From: an uncultured Planctomycetaceae bacterium
Lineage (GTDB): Bacteria; Planctomycetota; Planctomycetia; Pirellulales; Lacipirellulaceae
Reading direction: 5' to 3'
Assembly: GCA_937860165.1 (NCBI GenBank)
Contig: CALMBE010000178.1
Coordinates: 1-5,047, forward strand
DNA length: 5,047 bases
This document shows positions 1 to 5,047 of the stretch, one piece after another. Position 1 is the stretch's first letter; the number at the start of each line of letters is the position of its first letter. Under the pieces are notes generated by a model. The model was not told the DNA's origin. It searched no databases and saw nothing but the letters and a program-made list of their open reading frames with translations. Both the position numbers and the translations under genes were made by a program.

Positions 1-215
1 CCCACGTCGCCATCCCCCTGCCCTACGCCTCCGGAACCGTTTTTCCCGTATTTGAAATGTGGCACGTCGAGTTGCGGCACGGGAATGCTAACAGCCTCAC
101 GACCCCGGCGCCCGATCATCTCGCCGTGCGTAATGTACTTACGCAGGTTTTGGCGGATGCGTCCGCGGACAATTTGCTTAAAGCGACTCTGGTCGCGTTG
201 AATATCCATCACCAT
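1..215 (-). CDS. DUF444 / YeaH (UPF0229) family protein, N-terminal fragment cut by the window edge
   Basis: Reading the minus strand from 215 to 1 gives 71 codons with no stop, so the gene continues past the left edge. The translation starts [20 protein letters not shown] and goes on through [30 protein letters not shown] and [10 protein letters not shown] recognise this as the conserved N-terminus of the DUF444/YeaH family, whose C-terminal part (not seen here) normally carries a von Willebrand A-like domain. The family has no defined biochemical activity; it is encoded next to prkA in many bacteria and is cytoplasmic. ATG at 215 is preferred over ATG at 209 because a GAGG lies at 225-228, nine bases before the first and fifteen before the second. 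It lies 147 bp downstream of prkA on the same strand, so co-transcription is likely. Identity of the family is confident; function is not known. Confidence 0.93.
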   Translation of the reverse strand, partial: MVMDIQRDQSRFKQIVRGRIRQNLRKYITHGEMIGRRGREAVSIPVPQLDVPHFKYGKNGSGGVGQGDGDV

Positions 216-231
216 GGGTTACTACCTCGGC

Positions 232-257
232 CGATCCCACCGGTCGCCGGTGGATCG
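232..257 (-). promoter_or_regulatory. Hairpin in the prkA-DUF444 gap, next to the DUF444 ribosome binding site
   Basis: Arms at 232-243 and 247-257 pair over 11 bp (cgatcc plus accgg) around a 3-base loop, with one extra base bulged in the 232-243 arm. In the minus-strand transcript the stem ends three bases before the GAGG at 228-225 that serves DUF444. No T-run follows, so it does not look like an intrinsic terminator. It may act as an mRNA stability element, a processing site, or a control on DUF444 translation. The pairing is seen directly; the role is inference. Confidence 0.5.
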
Positions 258-362
258 CTGCGCAAATCTAGGGCAATTCAATTCTGCGGTGCTTCCCTGC
301 GTGATGCTGACGCCATCCTAACGTCTCACAAGAAAAGCTAACGGGCGGTTGGTAGCGGGACT

Positions 363-2414
363 CTAGCGTTTCTCTTTAGTGTCCCCTCGGGCGAAAATGC
401 TCGCCACGTAGTTCAACACATCGGTCGCACTTTCGTCGTCGTAACCGTAATCTCGGATCAAGCGACCTTTGACCACGTCGATTTTTTTCTGCGTATCGGC
501 ATCGATCACATTGGAGACCAAACTGGTCAACTTGATCGAATCTTTCTGATCTTCAAAGAGTTTCAGTTCGAGTGCCTTGTTCAATCGCTCGTTCGTCCGG
601 TAATCGAACTTCTTGCCATCGATCGACAGAGCCCCGATATAATTCATTATTTCACGTCGGAAGTCGTCCTTACGGCTATCGGGGATATCGATTTTTTCCT
701 CGATCGACCGCATCAATCGCTCGTCCGGTTCTTCGTACTGCCCCGTGAAGGAATTCTTGACCTTCTCTCTTTGGGTGTAAGCTTTGATATTGTCGATGTA
801 GTTTCCGCACAAACGCATCAAGGCATCTTCGTCGGCAGCAATCGCCCGCTGCACTTCCAGCTTGACGATGTTTTCATACTCTTCCTTGACAACCCCCAGC
901 AGATCGCGATACTCCTGCTTCAATTGCTCGTCGTTAATCAGACTGTGGTGCTTGAGGCCACTCTCCAATTCATTGAGCACCATGAAGGGGTTAATCGAAC
1001 GCGCCTCGGGGTGAGCCACTAAGGCGTTGGATATCTTGTCCTGCACATACCGGGGTGAGATACCTACCAAACCCTCGTTTTGTGCCTGTTCGCGGAGCTC
1101 GCCGATGTTCTCCTCGGTAAACCCCGGGAGGCTCTTGCCGTTGTACAGTTTGAGCTTTTGCAACCGCGTTAGTCCCGCATGTTTGGGTTCCTCGAGTCGG
1201 GTGAGTATCGCCCACATCGCCGCCATCTCGATCGTGTGCGGCGCGATCAGCTTGCCCGTAACCGTCCGTTTGTTGTAATCCTTTTCATAAATCAGCTTCT
1301 CATGTTCCAGGGTCGTCACGTACGGGATATCGATTTTCACGGTCCGGTCTCGCAAGGCCTCCATGAATTCGTTGTGTTTCAGTCGCCGGTACTCCGGCTC
1401 GTTGGTGTGACCGATGATCACCTCGTCGATGTCCGTTTGGGCAAACTTCTTGGGTTTGATGCGATGCTCTTGACTCGCCCCCAACAAGTCATACAGGAAT
1501 GCCACATCCAACTTGAGCACTTCCACAAACTCAATGATTCCACGATTGGCGATATTGAACTCGCCATCGAAATTAAACGCCCGCGGGTCGCTATCGCTGC
1601 CATAGACGGCGATTTTGCGGTAGTTGATGTCGCCGGTAAGTTCCGTGGCATCCTGATTCTTTTCATCCTTGGGTTGGAATGTGCCGATGCCCACGCGATC
1701 CTTTTCGCTGAGGATTACACGTTTTACACGGACATCTTGGATCAACCGGGTCCAGTCACCGTCGTACTTTTTCAGTCGCTGCTGGTACATGAACCGACAA
1801 AAGGGGTCCAATTCTCCGCGAATCCGGACCTTGAACTCCCCCTCGCCACATTTCACATTGAGACTCGCAGCCACTTCCTCGCGGAATCGCTCAGGGATCA
1901 GGTGCAACGGTTCTTCGTTCATCGGGCACCAATGAACTTCTTCGGGAAGTTCGTCATCGACCCACCCGAGCGTGAACAGCGCCCCATCATCTGCTTCCGA
2001 ATAACGCTCCAAACCTTGTTTCAACAGGCGAACGATAGTACTTTTGCTACTGCCAACGGGACCATGTAGGAGCAAGACCCGCTTCTCGATTCCATATTCG
2101 AAGGCAGCGCTTTTGAGGGCATTGACCAATAGGTGCAAGGGTCCCCGCAAACCAAATACCGCATCGCGCCCCTCGTTATTCGGATCGTCGAAGAAGCGAT
2201 AGTGATGCTCCTTTTCGCGCCCCTTGGAGATGACTTCGACTCCGTAGGAAAGGATCATGTCGTAGATCCGCTGATACGCGGTCCGAGTTACTTTGGGCGT
2301 GTCGCGGACAATTTCGAGGTACTCCTGAAAAGTCCCGATCCAGTTCTTGCGCCGGAACTGGTCACGATCCTGTCGCTGAGAAATAAGGGAGATAATTTCA
2401 CTTCCACTGACCAT
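363..2414 (-). CDS. prkA: PrkA/YeaG family AAA+ ATPase (annotated as serine protein kinase)
   Basis: The protein is 683 aa from the ATG at 2414; E. coli YeaG is about 640 aa. Numbered from that start, residues 8-60 carry the family N-terminus ([37 protein letters not shown]). Walker A is GPVGSSKST at 118-126. A Walker B-like segment ([11 protein letters not shown]) is at 291-301, a sensor-1-like GHTNEPE at 335-341 and an arginine-finger-like LRDR at 354-357. From about residue 390 it matches the layout of the PrkA C-terminal domain. PrkA is a cytoplasmic stress and sporulation factor. Kinase activity has been reported, and B. subtilis PrkA has been described as an ATP-dependent protease, so the substrate and reaction here are open. 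The frame also stays open up to a GTG at 2453, but the ATG at 2414 has an ideal AAGGAG. DUF444 follows 147 bp downstream. All key ATPase motifs are intact and I see no frameshift. Confidence 0.96.
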   Translation of the reverse strand: MVSGSEIISLISQRQDRDQFRRKNWIGTFQEYLEIVRDTPKVTRTAYQRIYDMILSYGVEVISKGREKEHHYRFFDDPNNEGRDAVFGLRGPLHLLVNALKSAAFEYGIEKRVLLLHGPVGSSKSTIVRLLKQGLERYSEADDGALFTLGWVDDELPEEVHWCPMNEEPLHLIPERFREEVAASLNVKCGEGEFKVRIRGELDPFCRFMYQQRLKKYDGDWTRLIQDVRVKRVILSEKDRVGIGTFQPKDEKNQDATELTGDINYRKIAVYGSDSDPRAFNFDGEFNIANRGIIEFVEVLKLDVAFLYDLLGASQEHRIKPKKFAQTDIDEVIIGHTNEPEYRRLKHNEFMEALRDRTVKIDIPYVTTLEHEKLIYEKDYNKRTVTGKLIAPHTIEMAAMWAILTRLEEPKHAGLTRLQKLKLYNGKSLPGFTEENIGELREQAQNEGLVGISPRYVQDKISNALVAHPEARSINPFMVLNELESGLKHHSLINDEQLKQEYRDLLGVVKEEYENIVKLEVQRAIAADEDALMRLCGNYIDNIKAYTQREKVKNSFTGQYEEPDERLMRSIEEKIDIPDSRKDDFRREIMNYIGALSIDGKKFDYRTNERLNKALELKLFEDQKDSIKLTSLVSNVIDADTQKKIDVVKGRLIRDYGYDDESATDVLNYVASIFARGDTKEKR

Positions 2415-2421
2415 CGGTTCA

Positions 2422-2427
2422 CTCCTT
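2422..2427 (-). promoter_or_regulatory. Ribosome binding site deciding the prkA start
   Basis: The minus strand reads AAGGAG, then seven bases, then ATG at 2414. The upstream alternative, GTG at 2453, would add 13 residues (through SEP) that do not resemble the family N-terminus, and it has no comparable purine-rich site before it. I therefore place the start at 2414. Confidence 0.85.
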
Positions 2428-2481
2428 GGAAAAACGGCTTGGCTGGCCGACACCGTCGGGAGCCCATTTCCGTTACCGGGA

Positions 2482-2497
2482 AATTGGAATTAATTGG
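2482..2497. repeat. Short direct repeat upstream of prkA (AATTGG, 10-bp spacing)
   Basis: AATTGG occurs at 2482-2487 and again at 2492-2497, one helical turn apart, in an AT-rich patch about 70-85 bp before the prkA ATG. It could be an operator or part of the promoter. The sequence is short enough to arise by chance. Confidence 0.25.
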
Positions 2498-2570
2498 GAT
2501 GATGAAATCGTACGGCTCGCGTAATGTTCCTCACTGAATGACCTCGATATCCTGATTGCAGGGAAATCTG

Positions 2571-2587
2571 TTCGCACACTTCGCACA
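2571..2587. repeat. Short direct repeat upstream of prkA (TTCGCACA, 9-bp spacing)
   Basis: TTCGCACA occurs at 2571-2578 and 2580-2587, separated by one base. It lies about 157-173 bp before the prkA ATG. The spacing would suit a protein that binds two adjacent half-sites on nearly one face of the helix. Seen directly; a regulatory role is inference. Confidence 0.3.
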
Positions 2588-2781
2588 ATTTCTCGCCGCA
2601 TCCATGCGCAAGTGCTTAGGGAATGCCTATTCTCTTCACTGGGGGAGATTCACTTCGATTCCTATCTGCGTTTTTCACCACAGGAGGTCTACGCGGAATT
2701 CATTTCCAGACGCGATGGGGAGACAGCTATCAAACCCAATGGTTCAAGGCCGGAATCGCTATTCGTGACAAGGTAATTTAT

Positions 2782-2800
2782 GAGGCCCTTCCGGAGCCTC
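2782..2800. repeat. Small inverted repeat (hairpin) in the intergenic region
   Basis: The sequence gaggccc, a 4-base loop, then gg-a-gcctc folds into a 7-bp stem with a single bulged A. No T-run follows on either strand, so it is not a good intrinsic terminator. No gene boundary is known nearby. Confidence 0.3.
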
Positions 2801-3037
2801 TGCTTGTCAGACTGAGGGCATACCTAAGCAAAGGTTGGCAAAGAACGCTGAGAACTTCTCTGGGGATTCCGGGGAGTGGAAAGATCACTACTTTCGTAGC
2901 CTTCTTTCCAAGACTACCGCCGCAAGCTGGAATTGCTGGCTCGGCGTCTCTCTATATCACTAGTATCGACTGCAAAACCTGAGTAGGCAACAGCGACTTC
3001 GTTCGCATTGCCACTTAGGAAAGGAGAGACGACTTTT

Positions 3038-3062
3038 TGCTATGCTTGCAAAGCATTGCTAT
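3038..3062. repeat. Perfect inverted repeat flanked by TGCTAT direct repeats
   Basis: ATGCTT at 3042-3047 and AAGCAT at 3051-3056 are exact inverse copies around GCA. The hexamer TGCTAT occurs at 3038-3043 and again at 3057-3062, overlapping or abutting the arms. A T5 run lies before it (3034-3038), so on the plus strand it is in the wrong order for a terminator. It might be a protein-binding site; function unknown. Confidence 0.3.
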
Positions 3063-3471
3063 CAAACACGTTAGGTTGTGCTATCCCCCTCCGCAAGAGT
3101 TAGCCTTTCGAGGGAAATATCTACCGCGGGGGGTCCCTAATTACCATCATTGGACATTCCGCCGAGACGCAAAAATGCGATTTACGCCAGAAAAACCGCA
3201 GTGCTGATTCGTGGTCAAATGCAAATACTGCGCAGACTGGAGGAACTTGGATATTTTTATTCGCTAACTTTTGAGAAACTTTTCCGATTGTGGCAAGTTT
3301 TCTGAAAGTGCAAACCTAAACGCGCCGATAACCCCAGTACACGTTTTGTTCTCGGGGGGGCTACCGAGACGCATTCTGTGTTGCTTGCAGTCGCCCATGA
3401 GGGCACCCAACAACCAGAGGCGTCGATCTCCAAGGCAGATGCCCTCGCAGCAAGTTTGCGGGGGTTGCCGC

Positions 3472-3475
3472 GAGG
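3472..3475 (+). promoter_or_regulatory. Ribosome binding site of the secreted beta-barrel gene
   Basis: GAGG lies six bases before the ATG at 3482. It supports this start over the internal ATGs at codons 8 and 10, and it keeps the lysine at residue 2, which gives the signal peptide a positive charge at its N-terminus. Confidence 0.6.
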
Positions 3476-3481
3476 CGATCG

Positions 3482-4948
3482 ATGAAAACTTCCTGCACTT
3501 CCATGTCAATGCACCTTAGCTGGGTTGTTTGCATTATAACTTTCCTACCTCTGCGGGCGGCCTCCGCAGAGGAAAACCCATTGCGATTTCAGCGGCCGGG
3601 GCGGGGGGGTCCATCGACCTCCCAGGTCGCCAGTGAGCAACGATTCCGCGCTCCTTCGCAGCCTGCCACCGCAGTAATCCAAAAGAAAAAAACGGTATCG
3701 CCCAAGGTCCGCAAAGTTGCCGCTCAGAACAGGACTTCTGCTGGCAAATCGCCTGTCGTCCAAACCGCTGCTAGCGTGCAACAACCTCGTTCCTCAACGC
3801 CTCGGCAAATAGTATCGCGTAATTCGGGCGGTATCTATGTTGCGCAAAAGGACAACCTCCAGCTCACTCCACAACCTGAGAGCTGGGAACCTGAAGTAGA
3901 AATGGCCCCGCTGGAAATGCCCTCTACGGAAATGGGGGTTGAAGAGTCGGGCCCTTGCCCTCACTGCATGCAAGGTGGATCCGGCTACTCGGAGCACTGC
4001 ACTTGTGACCCCGGTTGCGGTGTCTGTGACCCGGGCTGTGGCGTCTGCGATCCCGGTTGTGGGGTATGCGATCCCGGTTGCGGTGTTGCCGAGCCAAGTT
4101 GTGGCGTCGAAGGATGTGGCAGTTGCGTGGGGATCCCAGGACCGGACTATTGGTGTATTCCTGTTTGTTTCCCTCGGCTCAAAGATCTTACTCTCTGGGG
4201 TGGCGTCCATGGTTTTCGTGGTCCCAGAGATTTTATCCCCACCACTCGCAGCGACTCTAATTTCGGTTTTCACGAAGGCATCAATCTCAGCGGACGGGCT
4301 CCGTTGGTAAGATTCCTCTTCCCCGAACTGAGTTACCAATTGGGCTACCAGGCATTTCAAAGCCGGCTTTCTGGAACGGTGGATACTGCCGAGGATCGGG
4401 GGCAACAGTTCATCACAGCAGGCGTCTATCGACGGGTAAATTCGGGGCTCCAATTTGGAGTGGTCTACGATTACCTGAGCGATGATTTAGACGATCAAAT
4501 CGGGCTGAGCCAGGTGCGCTACGAGATTAGTCTCAAAACTCCCCGTGGCCGCGAGATCGGATTCTGGGGGGCGAATGCCACGAATGACGACACATCCGCG
4601 GGAGTGAATTACGAAACTGTCGACCAGTTTGCCGGTTTTTTCCGCTGCAATTTCAAGGACGGCTATCAAGCTCGGATTTGGGGCGGTGCGACCGGCGACA
4701 GCGAGGGAATCTTGGGTGCGGATTTCTATGCTCCGCTCAATGACCGGTGGTCGGTTCAAACCGGTTTTAACTATCTGATTCCTGACATTGGTCCCAGCCC
4801 TGCCGCCGTTCGACAGGAATCCTGGAACCTGGGGATCAACCTAGTATGGCACATCGGCAGGTCCGCGCGACAAGGTAGTCGCAGTCCATTCCGGCCCTTG
4901 TTCCCCGTGGCAGACAACGGCTGGATGTTTGTTGATCGGGCGAATTAG
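3482..4948 (+). CDS. Exported cysteine-repeat protein with predicted outer-membrane beta-barrel (DUF6666-like)
   Basis: The protein has 488 aa. Residues 1-29 form a signal peptide with hydrophobic core WVVCIITFLPL and an A-S-A cleavage site before E30; there is no lipobox. Residues 30-130 are low-complexity, rich in Pro, Ser, Gln and basic residues (IQKKKTVSPKVRKV), and 131-156 are acidic. Residues 159-229 hold 16 cysteines, including CPHC at 159-162 and four exact CDPGCGV heptads at 175-202. From about 233 to 458 there are roughly a dozen alternating, aromatic-rich, glycine-turn strands (such as LQFGVVYDYL, YQARIWGGAT, SWNLGINLVWHIG), the pattern of an outer-membrane barrel. A 30-residue tail ending FVDRAN follows. 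I relate it from memory to planctomycete DUF6666 proteins; the family name is moderately sure, the barrel likely, the function unknown. It stands alone, divergent from prkA. Confidence 0.85.
   Translation: MKTSCTSMSMHLSWVVCIITFLPLRAASAEENPLRFQRPGRGGPSTSQVASEQRFRAPSQPATAVIQKKKTVSPKVRKVAAQNRTSAGKSPVVQTAASVQQPRSSTPRQIVSRNSGGIYVAQKDNLQLTPQPESWEPEVEMAPLEMPSTEMGVEESGPCPHCMQGGSGYSEHCTCDPGCGVCDPGCGVCDPGCGVCDPGCGVAEPSCGVEGCGSCVGIPGPDYWCIPVCFPRLKDLTLWGGVHGFRGPRDFIPTTRSDSNFGFHEGINLSGRAPLVRFLFPELSYQLGYQAFQSRLSGTVDTAEDRGQQFITAGVYRRVNSGLQFGVVYDYLSDDLDDQIGLSQVRYEISLKTPRGREIGFWGANATNDDTSAGVNYETVDQFAGFFRCNFKDGYQARIWGGATGDSEGILGADFYAPLNDRWSVQTGFNYLIPDIGPSPAAVRQESWNLGINLVWHIGRSARQGSRSPFRPLFPVADNGWMFVDRAN
4004..4108 (+). 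repeat. In-gene 21-bp tandem repeat encoding CDPGCGV heptads
   Basis: Four 21-base units at 4004-4087 each encode CDPGCGV exactly; a fifth at 4088-4108 encodes the diverged AEPSCGV. The units differ at many third codon positions (tgt/tgc, gac/gat, ccc/ccg, ggt/ggc/ggg, gtc/gta/gtt) while the protein stays identical across the first four. This suggests an old duplication whose protein sequence is under selection. Confidence 0.9.
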
Positions 4949-4969
4949 CATACTCCGCGCGGGCCTGAA

Positions 4970-4978
4970 TGATACAAT
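4970..4978 (+). promoter_or_regulatory. Possible extended -10 promoter element
   Basis: TGATACAAT matches the extended -10 pattern TGnTATAAT with one mismatch. No convincing -35 box is present at the right distance. It could serve a gene beginning right of the window, but the match is short. Confidence 0.2.
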
Positions 4979-4993
4979 TCGCGAGTCACAAAC

Positions 4994-5031
4994 GTCCGTA
5001 AACACTGGCGATGTAACCAGTTGCGTCGGAC
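4994..5031. repeat. Weak two-part hairpin after the beta-barrel gene
   Basis: GTCCG (4994-4998) pairs with CGGAC (5027-5031) and ACTGG (5004-5008) with CCAGT (5017-5021), separated by an unpaired 5-by-5 internal loop. No T-run follows. It could mark the 3' end of the transcript or the leader of the next gene, or be chance. Confidence 0.2.
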
Positions 5032-5047
5032 CTCAAAAACGTCTCAC

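Larger units (their letters stand above)
2415..3481. other. 1.07-kb intergenic region between divergent genes, no convincing gene
   Basis: This stretch separates the start of prkA (minus strand) from the start of the secreted beta-barrel gene (plus strand), so both promoters and 5' leaders should lie in it. The longest open frame is 119 codons (2623-2982, plus). It lacks a good ribosome site at its start and its translation resembles no family I know. I checked for tRNA-like arms, a sigma-54 box and clear -35/-10 pairs and saw none I would defend. What can be seen are short direct repeats near prkA, small hairpins, and G-tracts at 3128-3133 and 3354-3360. A small RNA or a decayed gene cannot be excluded. 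Confidence 0.6.

Noticed and set aside
60..75. Sigma-54-like TGGCACG...TTGC
   Set aside because: The spacer is one base too long for the consensus, and the site lies inside DUF444 on the antisense strand.
278..316. 12-residue reading frame in the prkA-DUF444 gap (possible leader peptide)
   Set aside because: It has no good ribosome site and shows no codon run suggestive of attenuation.
320..329. Ten-base match AACGTCTCAC also found at 5038-5047
   Set aside because: Several repeated 10-mers are expected by chance in 5 kb; no extended similarity or paired structure surrounds them.
57..341. 94-codon open frame on the plus strand at the left edge
   Set aside because: It lies antisense to the recognisable DUF444 N-terminus and the prkA-DUF444 gap.
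1179..2069. 296-codon open frame on the plus strand inside prkA
   Set aside because: It is antisense to the intact, family-matching prkA frame and its translation resembles nothing known; it reflects codon use on the opposite strand.
2736..2756. tRNA T-arm-like GGTTCAAGGCC
   Set aside because: The flanking bases do not form a five-base-pair T-stem, and no cloverleaf can be drawn around it.
2623..2982. 119-codon open frame on the plus strand in the intergenic region
   Set aside because: No convincing ribosome site before the ATG, no domain or family resemblance; the chance GSGK motif lacks the context of a P-loop. Kept only as part of the unexplained interval.
3271..3519. 82-codon plus frame and 81-codon minus frame overlapping the barrel gene start
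   Set aside because: Neither has a family resemblance, and both overlap the better-supported start and signal peptide of the gene at 3482.
3794..4453. 219-codon open frame on the minus strand with a TATG-rich repeat
   Set aside because: The repeat is the complement of the CDPGCGV-coding units; the plus-strand frame has the signal peptide, ribosome site and barrel.

Overview
The window looks like a piece of a planctomycete chromosome, probably Pirellulales-like. That assignment is an inference. It rests mainly on the right-hand gene, a secreted cysteine-repeat protein with a beta-barrel of the type I associate with planctomycete DUF6666 proteins. I could not search a database, so it is unconfirmed.

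Left part (1-2414, minus strand): a two-gene unit read right to left. The first gene is prkA, encoding the PrkA/YeaG AAA+ ATPase (annotated as a serine protein kinase). It is followed after 147 bp by the N-terminal 71 codons of a DUF444 (YeaH/UPF0229) gene that runs off the left edge. PrkA and DUF444 are a well-known conserved pair, usually accompanied by SpoVR, and linked to stress, starvation or sporulation responses. A spoVR gene may lie just beyond position 1. The gap between the two genes holds an 11-bp hairpin ending three bases before the DUF444 Shine-Dalgarno sequence.

Middle part (2415-3481): about 1.07 kb between two divergent genes. I find no convincing gene in it. It holds the prkA ribosome binding site, two short direct-repeat pairs upstream of prkA, a few small hairpins, and two of the window's three long G-tracts.

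Right part (3482-4948, plus strand): one 488-aa exported protein. It has a signal peptide, a long low-complexity linker that changes from basic to acidic, a segment with 16 cysteines containing four exact CDPGCGV heptads, and a predicted outer-membrane-type beta-barrel with a C-terminal tail. The last 99 bases hold only weak signals.

The two transcription units diverge and show no obvious functional link. No RNA gene, CRISPR array or recognisable mobile element was found. The features most worth a second look are the cysteine heptad array and the hairpin controlling or marking the prkA/DUF444 junction.
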